64,000 bases of DNA from Paenibacillus sp. FSL R5-0341 (GCF_037975235.1 NZ_CP150241.1:1-64000); one strand, 5' to 3'. Shown: positions 1 through 17,132, counted from the stretch's first letter. Translations and numbers: made by a program. Notes: generated by a model from the sequence alone, not told the origin.

Positions 1-1347
1 GTGGACAGCCATACTTCTGATTTATGGCAGCAAATTTTATCAATCATACAAAACAAACTCAGCAAACCCAGCTTTGACACCTGGTTCAAAGCAACCAAAG
101 CCACCAAGCTGAATGACCGTTCAATCGTCATTTCCGCACCAACTACATTTGCCGTCGAATGGCTGGAGAGCCGTTACACCAAATTGGTTGGCTCGACGGT
201 ATACGAGCTGCTTGGCAAGCAAGTCGATGTGAAATTTGTCATCGAGGAGAACAAGCCTGCTGAACCGGACCCGCAACTGCCGGCGCCAACGCCTACAGTC
301 GTACAGGAAGAAGCGGTACTCAGCATGCTGAATCCGAAATATACGTTCGATACATTTGTCATCGGGCCGGGCAACCGTTTTGCCCATGCCGCATCGCTGG
401 CGGTCGCTGAAGCGCCCGCCAAAGCTTACAATCCTCTCTTTCTGTATGGAGGAGTAGGTCTCGGTAAAACTCACTTGATGCATGCTATCGGACATTACGT
501 ACTGGAGCATGATCCGGGCAGCAAAGTCGTTTATTTGTCGTCTGAGAAATTCACGAACGAATTCATTAACTCGATCCGTGACAACCGCGGGGAGAGCTTC
601 CGTAACAAATACCGGAGCGTCGACATTCTGCTCATTGATGATATTCAGTTTTTGGCGGGAAAAGAATCAACACAAGAGGAATTTTTCCATACGTTTAATG
701 CGCTGCATGAGGAACGGAAGCAGATCATCATCTCCAGCGACAGACCACCGAAGGAAATTCCGACACTGGAAGAACGACTTCGTTCTCGCTTTGAATGGGG
801 GTTAATCACGGATATCCAGCCTCCAGATTTGGAAACACGGATCGCTATTTTGCGGAAAAAGGCACGTGCGGAAAACTTGGATATTCCAAATGAAGCGATG
901 ATGTACATTGCCAACCAGATTGACACCAACATACGTGAACTGGAAGGCGCCCTGATTCGGGTAGTTGCTTATTCTTCACTGACTAATCAAGATGTAACCA
1001 CTCATCTCGCAGCTGAAGCACTGAAGGATATTATTCCTTCCAGTCGTCCAAAAATGATCACTATTCATGACATCCAACAAAAGGTCGGCGAGTACTATAG
1101 CCTTAAGCTTGAAGATTTCAAAGCACGGAAACGGACCAAGGCAGTTGCTTTCCCAAGACAGATTGCCATGTATCTCTCTCGTGAACTGACAGACTTTTCT
1201 CTGCCCAAAATCGGGGAAGCATTCGGAGGACGAGATCACACCACTGTCATTCACGCTCACGAAAAAATCTCCCAAGCGATTAAAAACGATCAGGATCTCT
1301 ATAAAGTTATCAACAACTTAACCGAAAAAATTAAGAATCCAACCTGA
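1..1347 (+). CDS. dnaA: Chromosomal replication initiator protein DnaA
   Basis: DnaA is the AAA+ initiator that binds DnaA boxes at oriC and melts the origin. The 448-residue protein has domain I at about 1-80, a variable Pro/Glu-rich linker at about 82-105, and the AAA+ core. Walker A GGVGLGKT is at 150-157 and the Walker B Asp pair at 213-214. Domain IV carries the DnaA-box recognition motif DHTTVIHA at 412-419. The length matches the Bacillus protein (about 446). The start is GTG at base 1, so its promoter and Shine-Dalgarno lie outside the window. dnaN follows after an origin-type spacer. Confidence 0.99.
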   Translation: MDSHTSDLWQQILSIIQNKLSKPSFDTWFKATKATKLNDRSIVISAPTTFAVEWLESRYTKLVGSTVYELLGKQVDVKFVIEENKPAEPDPQLPAPTPTVVQEEAVLSMLNPKYTFDTFVIGPGNRFAHAASLAVAEAPAKAYNPLFLYGGVGLGKTHLMHAIGHYVLEHDPGSKVVYLSSEKFTNEFINSIRDNRGESFRNKYRSVDILLIDDIQFLAGKESTQEEFFHTFNALHEERKQIIISSDRPPKEIPTLEERLRSRFEWGLITDIQPPDLETRIAILRKKARAENLDIPNEAMMYIANQIDTNIRELEGALIRVVAYSSLTNQDVTTHLAAEALKDIIPSSRPKMITIHDIQQKVGEYYSLKLEDFKARKRTKAVAFPRQIAMYLSRELTDFSLPKIGEAFGGRDHTTVIHAHEKISQAIKNDQDLYKVINNLTEKIKNPT

Positions 1348-1567
1348 ACAAGTCCCAAGCCTATGCACAACGTATACACATGTGGATAGGCTTGGGTGTA
1401 CGGGTTTATACCCACTTATCCACATATTCAGTGCCCCTATTACTATTATTACTAAAAAGATCTTAAAGATATCATCTCCAAAATAGCCATTTCGGAGCTT
1501 AGCCTTCGGCCTTTGAAAAACACCTTTCAACACCCCAACACCCAAAAAATCAGCTAGGAGTGAAACC
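1348..1567 (+). other. oriC: oriC unwinding region (dnaA-dnaN spacer)
   Basis: The spacer has the layout of a bacterial basal unwinding system. A perfect DnaA box TTATCCACA lies at 1416-1424. Near-boxes with one mismatch lie at 1361-1369, 1372-1380, 1381-1389 (reverse) and 1406-1414. A short GC patch (1431-1437) is followed by six YTA triplets at 1437-1454, which fit DnaA-trio repeats, and then an AT-rich stretch. An 11-bp inverted repeat (1354-1364 with 1386-1396) encloses the left boxes and could also end dnaA transcription. The order box, GC patch, trios, AT-rich DNA follows the B. subtilis incC-side origin. The function is inferred from layout. Confidence 0.88.
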
Positions 1568-2710
1568 ATGAAAATCAGCATAATGAAAAACTACTTAAAC
1601 GATTCCATACAGCAAGTATCCAAAGCGATCTCGAGCCGTACAACGATTCCGATTCTGAGCGGTATCAAATTCGACGTGAATCATCAAGGTGTAACGTTGA
1701 CAGCAAGCGACACCGATATATCCATTCAATCCTTCATCCCGCTTGAAGATGGAGATAAAAGCGTGGTTCAGGTAGAACAACCGGGCAGTGTAGTTTTGCC
1801 AGCCAAGTTTTTCGTGGAGATCATCAAGAAGCTGCCATCCCAAGAAGTGCACATGGAAGTCAAAGAGAACTTCAACACCTTTATCTCTGCAGGTGCTACC
1901 GAGATTCAACTGGTAGGTCTGGATCCGGAAGAATTCCCGGTACTGCCGAGCATTGAAGAAAACCAAACCGTCTCCATTCCAGGAGATTTGCTGAAAAATA
2001 TGATCAAACAAACCGTCTTCTCCATTTCCACACATGAGACAACGCCAATCCTTACAGGCGTACTCTGGAGTTTGGGTGATAACGAATTGAAATTTGTGGC
2101 AACAGACCGCCACCGTCTTGCTACTCGATCAGCAATGCTGGATAATGCAGAAGGTATTCGCTTTAACAACGTGGTCATTTCCGGTAAAACGCTGAACGAG
2201 CTCAGCAAAATCGTTCCGGATCAAAATACCCTTGTGGATATCGTTGTTGCAGATAACCAAGTCCTATTCAAAATCGACCGTGTATTGTTCTACTCTCGTA
2301 TTTTGGACGGAACATATCCCGATACTTCTAGAATTATTCCAACGTCATACAAAACAGAACTTGTTTTAGATACAAAAAAATTAAGTGAATCCATTGACCG
2401 GGCTTATTTGCTGTCGCGTGAAGAGAAAACAAACATCGTGCGTATGCAAACGATGGATTCGGGAACAGTCGAAATTTCCTCAAGCTCTTCCGAGCTAGGT
2501 AAAGTAAGAGAAGAAATCGAACCTGCCGAGTTTACAGGAGATCCGTTAAAAATCTCGTTCAACTCCAAATACATGCTGGATGTGCTGAAAGTCGTCGAAA
2601 GTGAGCAGCTGATGATCGCTTTTACAGGTGTCATGAGTCCAATCATCTTGAAACCACTGGATGACAGTCACAGCCTTTACGTCATATTGCCATACCGGAC
2701 GACCAACTAA
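1568..2710 (+). CDS. dnaN: DNA polymerase III beta sliding clamp DnaN
   Basis: DnaN is the ring-shaped processivity clamp loaded on primed DNA by the clamp loader; HolB in this window encodes delta'. The 380-residue length fits the family (about 378) and the three similar clamp domains of about 120 residues each. It opens MKISIMKNYLNDSIQQVSKA and ends with the conserved VILPYRTTN, close to the usual LILPVRTY tail. The start ATG at 1568 follows TAGGAGTGA. It lies directly downstream of the oriC spacer, as in nearly all Firmicutes, and is followed closely by yaaA. Confidence 0.98.
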   Translation: MKISIMKNYLNDSIQQVSKAISSRTTIPILSGIKFDVNHQGVTLTASDTDISIQSFIPLEDGDKSVVQVEQPGSVVLPAKFFVEIIKKLPSQEVHMEVKENFNTFISAGATEIQLVGLDPEEFPVLPSIEENQTVSIPGDLLKNMIKQTVFSISTHETTPILTGVLWSLGDNELKFVATDRHRLATRSAMLDNAEGIRFNNVVISGKTLNELSKIVPDQNTLVDIVVADNQVLFKIDRVLFYSRILDGTYPDTSRIIPTSYKTELVLDTKKLSESIDRAYLLSREEKTNIVRMQTMDSGTVEISSSSSELGKVREEIEPAEFTGDPLKISFNSKYMLDVLKVVESEQLMIAFTGVMSPIILKPLDDSHSLYVILPYRTTN

Positions 2711-2726
2711 CGAAAGGAAGATCACA

Positions 2727-2942
2727 GTGAACCAAGTTACGATTCGAACGGAATATATTAAGCTTGATCAATTTTTGAAACTCGCTGATTGCATCCCAAC
2801 TGGAGGTATGGCCAAAGCTTTGCTTCAGGAGGGACTTGTACGTGTGAATAAAGAGCCTGAGGAACGCCGGGGACGTAAGTTATACCCTGGGGATATCGTT
2901 GAAGTGGACGGAGAAGGCACATTCGAAGTTGCCGCAGAATAA
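2727..2942 (+). CDS. yaaA: S4-domain RNA-binding protein YaaA (RlbA-like)
   Basis: This is a 71-residue S4-domain protein of the YaaA family that sits between dnaN and recF in Firmicutes. The S4 RNA-binding fold covers almost the whole chain (IKLDQFLKLADCIPTGGMAK, then VRVNKEPEERRGRKLYPGD). The GTG start at 2727 is preceded by GAAAGGAAG. An upstream in-frame ATG at 2661 lies inside dnaN and would add residues not found in the family. Its role is thought to be in ribosome assembly or RNA binding, but it is poorly characterised. It is probably co-transcribed with dnaN and recF. Confidence 0.93.
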   Translation: MNQVTIRTEYIKLDQFLKLADCIPTGGMAKALLQEGLVRVNKEPEERRGRKLYPGDIVEVDGEGTFEVAAE

Positions 2943-2999
2943 GAAGACCAGTTCGATCCTGCTGCCTCCTGACGGACGGGATAAAAGGGAGGTTACCGC

Positions 3000-4112
3000 G
3001 TGTTTGTGAACAGCATTGATCTGCAGAATTTCCGCAATTATGAACATCTGAGACTGGACTCTTTTGGTCCTGTAAACTTATTGATCGGGCAAAATGCTCA
3101 AGGCAAGACCAATCTTGCAGAGGCGATTTTTGTACTTGCACTCACCAAGAGCCACCGTACATCCCGTGACAAGGAGTTAATCCGTTTTGGTGAGGAACGT
3201 GCCAGACTTGCAGCAGAAGTCGACAAAAAGTACGGAGCGGTCAAGCTTGAACTGTCTCTGTCACAACAAGGCAAAAAAGCGAAGATTAACGGACTGGAGC
3301 AGCGCAAGTTAAGTGATTTTGTCGGCGCGCTTAATGTCGTGATGTTTGCACCGGAAGATCTGGAGATCGTAAAAGGCACACCGGGGGTCCGCCGCCGGTT
3401 TCTTGACATGGAGATCGGACAGGTTGCACCCGGCTACCTGTATCATCTGCAGCAATATCAAAAAGTGCTGGTCCAACGAAACAATTTGCTCAAGCAGCTA
3501 TGGGGACAAGGGGCATCGGCCCAGACCATGCTTGAGGTATGGAACGAACAACTGGTTGAGCATGGTGTTAAAATCGTCAAAAAAAGGAAACAATTCATAA
3601 AGAAACTGCAAAAGTGGGCAGAAACGATTCATCAAGGGATCACCGGAGGCGGAGAAGTCCTGCGGCTGGCCTACCTTCCTTCCTTCAGCGAAGCCGCTGA
3701 AGAAGATGAAGCTGTCTTAATGGACCAATTTATGATAAAATTATCACAAATGAAAGAGCAGGAGATTCGCCGAGGCACAACCCTTAGTGGGCCGCATCGG
3801 GATGACCTGTCCTTTTTCATTAACGATCGGGAAGTACAAACATATGGCTCGCAGGGGCAGCAGCGCACAACGGCGTTGTCCCTTAAACTTGCGGAAATTG
3901 AACTGATTCACGAAGAAATCGGAGAATATCCGGTCCTGCTGCTCGACGACGTCCTGTCCGAACTGGATCCTTTTCGCCAGACACAGCTGATCGAAACGTT
4001 CCAGAGCAAGGTGCAAACCTTTATTACGGCTACGGGGATCGAGAGCCTGAACGTTGACAAGCTCAAAGATGCCAGTATTTATCACGTTCATGCCGGACAG
4101 GTTGAACGCTAA
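3000..4112 (+). CDS. recF: DNA replication and repair protein RecF
   Basis: RecF is an SMC-like ATPase that binds gapped DNA and helps RecO/RecR load RecA. The 370 residues carry Walker A GQNAQGKT at 30-37, the ABC signature in YGSQGQQRTTALSL at about 280-295 and Walker B LLLDDVLSELD near 312-323. The GTG at 3000 follows GGGAGGT with good spacing. The length is the family norm. The gene lies in the dnaN-yaaA-recF-remB run, and remB starts 13 bases after its stop codon. Confidence 0.98.
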   Translation: MFVNSIDLQNFRNYEHLRLDSFGPVNLLIGQNAQGKTNLAEAIFVLALTKSHRTSRDKELIRFGEERARLAAEVDKKYGAVKLELSLSQQGKKAKINGLEQRKLSDFVGALNVVMFAPEDLEIVKGTPGVRRRFLDMEIGQVAPGYLYHLQQYQKVLVQRNNLLKQLWGQGASAQTMLEVWNEQLVEHGVKIVKKRKQFIKKLQKWAETIHQGITGGGEVLRLAYLPSFSEAAEEDEAVLMDQFMIKLSQMKEQEIRRGTTLSGPHRDDLSFFINDREVQTYGSQGQQRTTALSLKLAEIELIHEEIGEYPVLLLDDVLSELDPFRQTQLIETFQSKVQTFITATGIESLNVDKLKDASIYHVHAGQVER

Positions 4113-4125
4113 GGAGTGAGGGCTT

Positions 4126-4374
4126 ATGTACATTCATCTGGGCGGTGAGAAGATTATCCGTTCTTCCGAATTGGTCGCTATTTTTGATATATCGATTGAA
4201 AAATCCTCAAAGATCTCCAAGCAGTATGTCACGCATGCCGAGCAGGAAAAAACAGTGGAACACATCGGCGAAGAGGAAGCCAAGTCCATTGTGGTGACCA
4301 AAAACATTGTGTACTACTCGCCTATTTCCTCAGCCACGCTGAAGAAGCGGGCTCACATTTTTCCTGATCTCTAG
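4126..4374 (+). CDS. remB: Extracellular matrix regulator RemB (YaaB)
   Basis: This 82-residue protein belongs to the RemB/YaaB family (DUF370-like). In B. subtilis the family takes part in activating biofilm matrix genes alongside RemA. It opens MYIHLGGEKIIRSSELVAIF, typical of the family, and contains VVTKNIVYYSPISSATLKKR. The ATG at 4126 follows AAGGAGTGAGGG. It lies between recF and gyrB exactly as in Bacillus. The regulatory role here is inferred from the family. Confidence 0.93.
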   Translation: MYIHLGGEKIIRSSELVAIFDISIEKSSKISKQYVTHAEQEKTVEHIGEEEAKSIVVTKNIVYYSPISSATLKKRAHIFPDL

Positions 4375-4508
4375 CATTGGATTGGCATAAAAGGTGTGTC
4401 TTTTACTGCTTGTCTTTATGTGGACAGCTGGCTGAATGAAGGACGTTGCCTATTTCAGCAAACATTCTTAGTTAACGCATATTTACGATATTGAATCTAT
4501 AGAAGTAG

Positions 4509-6428
<1,920 letters not shown>

Positions 6429-6438
6429 CGATAAGAAG

Positions 6439-6463
6439 AGGCGCCTGAGAGGGCGCCTTTTTA
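6439..6463. terminator. Bidirectional terminator after gyrB
   Basis: A perfect 7-bp stem (6439-6445 with 6452-6458) has a 6-base loop and ends in a T-rich run. It lies between the convergent gyrB and the minus-strand spore-coat-type gene. On the minus strand it has only a weak U run, so it mainly serves gyrB. Confidence 0.85.
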
Positions 6464-6513
6464 TATTATTGGAAATATCGAAGAGGGAGACTAATAGACT
6501 CCCGTATTGGTTT

Positions 6514-7461
6514 TTATCGACGTACACGTCTTTTGGTAGCTGAGGCCTGTGCTTTAGGGGATGGACGAGAGCTTTTGCTCTTTTTGGAGGGCAGACGACC
6601 GTAGGCAATCGCATATCGTTTGATCTTCCGGTAGGTCTCCTTGTCCGGTAGTAAGCCAAAAGCATAAATGCCTGGCAGTGTATTGACTTCAAGAATCCAG
6701 GGGCGTCCTTCTTCGTCTAGTGCAATATCTATACCAATCTCCTTGAGCCTTGGAAATGATGTTTGCAATTGCACGGCGGTATGAATGCCTAATCGGTACA
6801 GCTCATGGCGAAGCTTCTTGAAGCCATCCTGATGCAGATGGGGGAGTACGAGTTCTTCGAACGTGGCCAATCGTCCACCACCATGAATGTTGGTGATGAT
6901 TTTTCCCGGGGCGGCGACTCGTCCCAGTACACCTGTTGTCTCCCAGTTGTGTTGCAGATTTTTCTGGGTTAACACGCGCAAGTCAAAAGGCAAACCTTCA
7001 TGCTTCATCAGCGGGATCCCTTGTTGAATGATATAGTCACGTTTCTGTATACGATCATTCAGTGCCCGTTCAAGATCGTCCAAGGAATGAAATAACCTTT
7101 CCTCTGTTCCATATTGGAGTTGATATGTTGTTGTGAGTTGGGTAGCTCTGGAGGTAACAACACTTGCTTCGGTATCTTCGGATAGGTTCCGATCATTGTG
7201 TTCTTCAGTAACCTCTGTATCTGTGGTGGAATCTTCGGAATAAAACACAGGTTGGTACATACGGGTGGTTTTCACCCGCATAACTCCATTGCCGTAAGTG
7301 CCACGGTCCGGTTTGATATAGTTCGACTCGAATAATTCAGTCATCCGTTCCAGGGTTTGACGGCTATATTTTCGGGTCACAGGGATATATTCATTCACAT
7401 TGCGACTGCGTTGTAACACAGCTGTTTTGGCCCATTTGCTGGAGACACGCTGAATACCCAA
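6514..7461 (-). CDS. YheC/YheD-family ATP-grasp protein (endospore coat-associated)
   Basis: The 315-residue protein has the ATP-grasp features of the YheC/YheD endospore coat-associated family. KPDRGTYGNGVMRV is at about 50-63, a middle section has PFDLRVLTQKN, and a metal/ATP site is in DIALDEEGRPWILEVNTLPG. Family members are found in spore coats and are presumed carboxylate-amine ligases with unknown substrate. The C-terminal 30 residues are basic, Ser/Lys/Arg-rich and low complexity. The start is TTG at 7461 with GAAAGGA about 10 bases upstream. It sits alone, convergent with gyrB and divergent from gyrA. The catalytic role is inferred. Confidence 0.85.
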   Translation of the reverse strand: MGIQRVSSKWAKTAVLQRSRNVNEYIPVTRKYSRQTLERMTELFESNYIKPDRGTYGNGVMRVKTTRMYQPVFYSEDSTTDTEVTEEHNDRNLSEDTEASVVTSRATQLTTTYQLQYGTEERLFHSLDDLERALNDRIQKRDYIIQQGIPLMKHEGLPFDLRVLTQKNLQHNWETTGVLGRVAAPGKIITNIHGGGRLATFEELVLPHLHQDGFKKLRHELYRLGIHTAVQLQTSFPRLKEIGIDIALDEEGRPWILEVNTLPGIYAFGLLPDKETYRKIKRYAIAYGRLPSKKSKSSRPSPKAQASATKRRVRR

Positions 7462-7888
7462 GATTCATCAGTCCTTTCATGTTTTGCTCAGTTCTCAAGA
7501 GGGGAAGACACGGAGAAATCGAAGGACAAGAGACGATTTCAGTGGTATAATAGAGAAATATGGCGTTTTGTGCGATGAGCTGCACAATTTGCAGTTTGAT
7601 CGTAGAACGGGAACGGCTTTAGCCTCGGTGGGCACAGTACATATGCCGCTTTTTCTAGCATTGTATGTGCAATTGGGGAGGAAGGCAGGGCGAATCCCCA
7701 GAGACGCAGAAGTTCCCGGAAGAAAGGCTATTGCCCAGCGGACGTTTAATTGTGTAACTTTTGTGAAAGTAATATAATAAAGAGTAGCGTTCTTGCGCGG
7801 TTTTAGCCTTGTTAGGCTTTTCACATATAATCAATTTTTTTAGCATGACGGAATGGAACGTTTGTTTAGGACAAGAAGGAGGTCCAGC
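7462..7888 (+). promoter_or_regulatory. Divergent promoter region upstream of gyrA
   Basis: This 427-base spacer separates the minus-strand coat-type gene from gyrA. Two plus-strand sigma-A-like promoters can be read: an extended -10 TGG-TATAAT at 7543-7551, and TTGTGT with 17 bases to TATAAT (7750-7755, 7773-7778). Both would give gyrA a leader of at least about 100 bases. No convincing gene is seen in it. Confidence 0.55.
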
Positions 7889-10453
7889 ATGGCGGAAGAA
7901 ATGAACTCGCAGATTACAGATCGGGATATTGGCGTCGAGATGCGTGAATCGTTTATGGATTATGCGATGAGCATCATTGTTAGCCGTGCCTTACCTGACG
8001 TGCGTGATGGATTGAAGCCGGTTCACCGGCGTATTCTGTACGCAATGTCGGAGCTTGGCATGACACCCGATAAACCACATAAAAAATCAGCCAGAATCGT
8101 CGGCGAAGTTATCGGTAAGTATCACCCGCACGGTGACTCTGCTGTTTACGAGACGATGGTACGGATGGCACAGGATTTCTCCCTGCGTTATATGCACGTA
8201 GATGGACATGGTAACTTTGGATCGGTCGATGGCGATATGGCAGCAGCGATGCGTTATACCGAAGCTCGTCTGTCCAAGATTGCAATGGAAATGCTCAGAG
8301 ATATCAACAAGGATACGATTGACTTCCAGCCGAACTATGACGGTGAAGAACATGAACCAATCGTTCTGCCTGCTCGTTTCCCCAACTTGCTTGTCAATGG
8401 GGTCGGCGGGATCGCGGTAGGTATGGCGACCAATATTCCTCCTCATAATTTGGGAGAGGTCATTGACGGCGTACAGGCCATGATTCAAAATCCTGATATT
8501 ACATCCATGGAACTGATGGATTACATTCAAGGACCAGACTTCCCAACGTCCGGTTACATTTTGGGACGCTCCGGCATTCGTCAAGCGTATCAGACCGGAC
8601 GTGGTTCAGTAACGATGCGGGCCAAAACCAACATCGAAGAGAATAACAATAAAGCGAGAATTATCGTTACAGAGCTCCCTTATCAGGTGAACAAGGCGAG
8701 ACTCGTTGAGAAAATCGCTGAGTTGGTACGTGATAAAAAGATTGATGGCATTACAGATCTTCGTGATGAGTCTGACCGTAACGGTATGCGGGTTGTAATT
8801 GAGCTTCGCAGAGACGTGAATCCGGGGGTTGTTCTGAACAACTTGTACAAACATACATCGATGCAATCCACTTTCGGAATTAACATGCTTGCGATTGTAA
8901 ATAAAGAGCCTAAAATCCTGAACTTGCGTGAAGTGTTGTATCACTATCTGCAGCATCAGATTGAGGTTATTCGCAGACGTACGCAGTTTGAACTGAAGAA
9001 GGCTGAAGCTCGTGCACACATTCTGGAAGGCTTGCGCATTGCGCTGGATCATATCGATGAGATTATTACGTTGATTCGTTCATCCAGTAATGCAGATGCA
9101 GCCAGAGAAGGTTTGATTGAGCGTTTCTCACTCAGTCATGATCAGGCTCAAGCGATTCTCGATATGCGTTTGCAACGCCTCACAGGTTTGGAACGCGAAC
9201 GTATTGAAAACGAGTATAACGAACTGATGGTCAAAATCAGGGAGTATCGTGAAATCTTGGCTAATGAGCATCTGGTGCTTGAGATTATCAGTACGGAGCT
9301 TCAAGAGATTCGCGACCGCTTTAGCGATGATCGCCGTACAGAGATCACGGTAGGTGAAGAGAGTATTCTGGATGAGGACCTGATTCCACGTGAAGAGGTT
9401 ATTATCACGATTACCCATACAGGCTACGTGAAACGTCTGCCGGTATCCACATACCGCAGCCAGAAGCGTGGTGGACGTGGCGTTGTAGGGATGGACACCA
9501 AAGATACCGACTTTGTTGAGCATCTATTTGTGACCAACTCTCACAATTACCTCATGTTCTTCACTGACAAAGGTAAAGTGTATCGTCTCAAAGCTTACGA
9601 GATTCCAGAGCTTGGACGTACCGCACGGGGAACACCAATTATCAATCTGATCCAGATCGAGCAGGGTGAATCGGTTAATGCCGTGATTCCAGTTCAGGAA
9701 TTTGAAAGTGACAGATACTTGTTCTTTGCTACCCGTCAAGGGGTTGTGAAGAAGACGCCACTTGAGGATTACACCAATATCCGCAAAGGCGGCCTGATCG
9801 GTATTTCCTTGCGTGATGATGATATCCTGATTGATGTTAAGCTGACCGATGGACAGCAAGAGATCATTATGGGTACAGCTCACGGGATGTCTATCCGATT
9901 CTCGGAAGGTAATGTACGTTCCATGGGACGTAGTGCAACCGGGGTTAAAGGGATCACTTTGGATGAACAGGATGCCGTTATTGGCATGGATGTAGTCGAT
10001 AAAGAGCTTGATGTTCTGATCGTTACAGCCAAAGGTTACGGTAAACGTACACCTGTCAGTGATTATCGGATGCAGACTCGTGGTGGTAAAGGGATTAAAA
10101 CCATCAATGTCACAGAGAAGAACGGCGCTGTAGTCAGCCTCAAAATGGTTAAAACCGAAGAGGATCTGATGATTATCACGTCTAGCGGTACTTTGATCCG
10201 GATGAGCATGGAAGGCATATCGACCATGGGTAGGTACACGCAAGGTGTGAAACTGATTCATATTCGTGATGAGGATTCGGTGGCCACAGTCAGCCGAATT
10301 GATAAGAATGAAGAAGAACCAGACGACGAATTGCTTGAAGGATCGGAAGGCGGGGAGACCCAAACTCCGGCAGTAAGCCTGGAAGAAGGCACCATTTCTG
10401 ACGCGGAAGCTGATGCTGAAGTTGATGGCGACGATTCCGGTTCGGAAGCATAA
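7889..10453 (+). CDS. gyrA: DNA gyrase subunit A
   Basis: GyrA is the DNA-breaking subunit of gyrase. From ATG 7889 (Shine-Dalgarno AAGGAGG at 7876-7882) it has 854 residues. The catalytic Tyr is residue 123 in [10 protein letters not shown]. The quinolone-determining region [12 protein letters not shown] has Ser84 and Glu88, the wild-type susceptible residues. The GyrA box lies in QKRGGRGV, and the C-terminal half is a six-bladed beta-pinwheel with GYGKRTPV repeats. The chain ends in an Asp/Glu-rich tail of about 50 residues, longer than in B. subtilis (about 821). A terminator follows directly. Confidence 0.98.
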   Translation: MAEEMNSQITDRDIGVEMRESFMDYAMSIIVSRALPDVRDGLKPVHRRILYAMSELGMTPDKPHKKSARIVGEVIGKYHPHGDSAVYETMVRMAQDFSLRYMHVDGHGNFGSVDGDMAAAMRYTEARLSKIAMEMLRDINKDTIDFQPNYDGEEHEPIVLPARFPNLLVNGVGGIAVGMATNIPPHNLGEVIDGVQAMIQNPDITSMELMDYIQGPDFPTSGYILGRSGIRQAYQTGRGSVTMRAKTNIEENNNKARIIVTELPYQVNKARLVEKIAELVRDKKIDGITDLRDESDRNGMRVVIELRRDVNPGVVLNNLYKHTSMQSTFGINMLAIVNKEPKILNLREVLYHYLQHQIEVIRRRTQFELKKAEARAHILEGLRIALDHIDEIITLIRSSSNADAAREGLIERFSLSHDQAQAILDMRLQRLTGLERERIENEYNELMVKIREYREILANEHLVLEIISTELQEIRDRFSDDRRTEITVGEESILDEDLIPREEVIITITHTGYVKRLPVSTYRSQKRGGRGVVGMDTKDTDFVEHLFVTNSHNYLMFFTDKGKVYRLKAYEIPELGRTARGTPIINLIQIEQGESVNAVIPVQEFESDRYLFFATRQGVVKKTPLEDYTNIRKGGLIGISLRDDDILIDVKLTDGQQEIIMGTAHGMSIRFSEGNVRSMGRSATGVKGITLDEQDAVIGMDVVDKELDVLIVTAKGYGKRTPVSDYRMQTRGGKGIKTINVTEKNGAVVSLKMVKTEEDLMIITSSGTLIRMSMEGISTMGRYTQGVKLIHIRDEDSVATVSRIDKNEEEPDDELLEGSEGGETQTPAVSLEEGTISDAEADAEVDGDDSGSEA

Positions 10454-10503
10454 GAATAGAATTTCTGAAAACCAATCTCTTGGAGATTGGAATAAGACTA
10501 AGA

Positions 10504-10527
10504 GGGCTCCCACTGGGGGCCCTTTTG
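10504..10527 (+). terminator. Terminator after gyrA
   Basis: An 8-bp stem (10504-10511 with 10515-10522, one T:G pair) with a 3-base loop is followed by TTTTGTTG. It lies 50 bases after the gyrA stop. Confidence 0.8.
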
Positions 10528-10569
10528 TTGTATAAAGGAACCATCACTTTGATTAATCAGAATCTAGGA

Positions 10570-10598
10570 TGTACAGCCTGATTTTTGAGTAATATAAT
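10570..10598 (+). promoter_or_regulatory. Sigma-A-like promoter of the HD-GYP gene
   Basis: TGTACA at 10570-10575 and TATAAT at 10593-10598 are separated by 17 bases. This lies 80 bases before the HD-GYP start and after the gyrA terminator, so that gene is likely its own unit. Confidence 0.6.
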
Positions 10599-10677
10599 GG
10601 GAAATATCATGAAAAAACCGGGACTATGGTCTTGTTTTGTTATTAACATAGAAGAACGATGAGTGAGGAGAATAAAC

Positions 10678-11796
10678 ATGGGATTAATCACCCTGTCAGA
10701 AGTCAAACCAGGACTCAAACTTGGAAGTGATGTGCAAACGCTTCGCGGCAACGTTCTGCTTCAGAAGGGCAAAGTCATTTTACCCAAGGATATGGAAGTT
10801 CTCAGAGCCTTTATGATTCACCAGGTAGATATTGAACAAGAAAGAATGGTATCAGGCAGTACAGGCACCAAAAGTGCATCTGGGCCCGCAGGAGGTACAA
10901 CAAATGAGAATAATGGGGAACGGTCAGGGAAGACAGGGAACGTCACCACAGCTCCTGCAGTAACGTCTCTACAGGATGAGTATGAGAAGATGGTCGGACT
11001 AACCAAAAATGCATTCCTGTCCTCTCTGGCGGCTGAATTGCCTGTATATGAGTTGCGTACACAGTTGGAGTCTGTGTTTGTACATCTCAAACAATATAAT
11101 GTACTTACCTTCAGCCCACGAGTAATGCAAGAACATGATTATGTATATCACCATGCTGTACTGAGCGCGATCACATCGTATCAATTGGCCCAATGGATGG
11201 ATCTCCCCTCTAAGGATTGGATGCAGGTTGCTTTTGCAGGCTTGTTCCATGATATTGGTAACAACAAAGTAGATCCGCAGATTCTCCATAAACCATCCAC
11301 ATTGACGGTAGCAGAGCAGGAAGAGATCCGCCAGCATACCAAATACGGTTATCAGGTGCTTAAACAGGCAAAAGCCATTAATGAGGGGGCTAGACTTGCA
11401 GCCTTGCAGCATCACGAAAAAGTGGATGGATCGGGCTACCCATTACAGCTTAGCGGAACGCAGATTCATATTTACGCGAAAATTGTAGCTATCGCTGATA
11501 TTTTCCACGCCATGACGTTAGAGAAGATCTATCGTAAGGCACAATCACCGTATCTGGTCCTGGAACAGATCCAGAGTGAAGCGTTCGGGAAATTAGATCC
11601 TGCAATTGTAAGTGTATTTGTTCAACGGTCGACCCAGATCCATAATGGCATCCGAGTAAAACTGAGCAATAACCAAATTGGAGAGATCATATTCTCTGAT
11701 CGGGATCATCCTACGCGGCCTATGGTGTCAGTAGAAGGAACCATCATTAACTTAATGCAGCAGCGGCAGCTCCACATTCAAGAGGTTATCGGTTAA
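10678..11796 (+). CDS. HD-GYP domain protein (putative cyclic-dinucleotide phosphodiesterase)
   Basis: The 372-residue protein has an N-terminal region with a low-complexity Gly/Ser/Thr linker (about 60-85) and an HD-GYP domain. The metal-binding HD pair is at 191-192 (HDIGNNKVD), followed by HHEKVDGSGYP with GYP at 253-255. HD-GYP proteins hydrolyse cyclic di-GMP or related dinucleotides, and all signature residues are present. The ATG at 10678 follows GAGGAG. It lies between gyrA and the rRNA operon, where B. subtilis has no gene. A membrane anchor is absent, so a cytoplasmic enzyme is inferred. The substrate is not shown by sequence. Confidence 0.88.
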   Translation: MGLITLSEVKPGLKLGSDVQTLRGNVLLQKGKVILPKDMEVLRAFMIHQVDIEQERMVSGSTGTKSASGPAGGTTNENNGERSGKTGNVTTAPAVTSLQDEYEKMVGLTKNAFLSSLAAELPVYELRTQLESVFVHLKQYNVLTFSPRVMQEHDYVYHHAVLSAITSYQLAQWMDLPSKDWMQVAFAGLFHDIGNNKVDPQILHKPSTLTVAEQEEIRQHTKYGYQVLKQAKAINEGARLAALQHHEKVDGSGYPLQLSGTQIHIYAKIVAIADIFHAMTLEKIYRKAQSPYLVLEQIQSEAFGKLDPAIVSVFVQRSTQIHNGIRVKLSNNQIGEIIFSDRDHPTRPMVSVEGTIINLMQQRQLHIQEVIG

Positions 11797-11926
11797 TTAT
11801 AGATAGTAGAGAAACTTGATGAGAGGGTCTTTCTTTTATAGAGAGGCCTTTTTATGTGAAAAAAGTGTAGTCATGTAGATAAATCACGATGATTATAGAT
11901 AAATTAATAATTAAACAAAAAAAGAC

Positions 11927-11955
11927 TTGCAATCAAAATCTGTACATGGTATATT
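11927..11955 (+). promoter_or_regulatory. rRNA operon promoter P1
   Basis: TTGCAA (11927-11932) and TATATT (11950-11955) are 17 bases apart, with an A-rich tract just upstream that resembles an UP element. Confidence 0.8.
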
Positions 11956-12036
11956 CTAATTCCGGCCAAGAAAACACGATTTACACGGTGCGGCAAGCAA
12001 AACAAATAAGCTTCGAAAGAAACTTAAAAAAAGAGC

Positions 12037-12065
12037 TTGCAAAGTTGGTTCGGATGTGATAAGAT
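12037..12065 (+). promoter_or_regulatory. rRNA operon promoter P2
   Basis: TTGCAA (12037-12042) and TAAGAT (12060-12065) are 17 bases apart, again behind an A-rich tract. Tandem promoters of this form are usual for Firmicute rrn operons. A boxA-like antitermination sequence (GATCTTTGAAAACTG) follows at about 12111-12125. Confidence 0.8.
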
Positions 12066-12261
12066 ATAAAAGTTGCTGAAGAGAACAACATTCGGTAACG
12101 AAACAAGTTTGATCTTTGAAAACTGAACAACGAGTGAGTAAATATTCTGCTTGCAGAATGAACGCGAAAGTTGAGACGAGCCTTGGCTTGAATCGACTGG
12201 AGCACAAATGAGATTTTTAATCTCGTCAGATTCAAAATGAGCTTATCGCTCTTTTCAATAC

Positions 12262-17051
<4,790 letters not shown>

Positions 17052-17132
17052 ATATGCAAGTTCTGATCGCGTAAGTTTCGTTTCGAATCTAGTTTTCAGA
17101 GAACGATCTCTGAATGTAAGCTAAGCTATGCG

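Noticed and set aside
7484..7777. 97-codon frame upstream of gyrA
   Set aside because: It spans promoter sequences, has no Shine-Dalgarno and no similarity I recognise.
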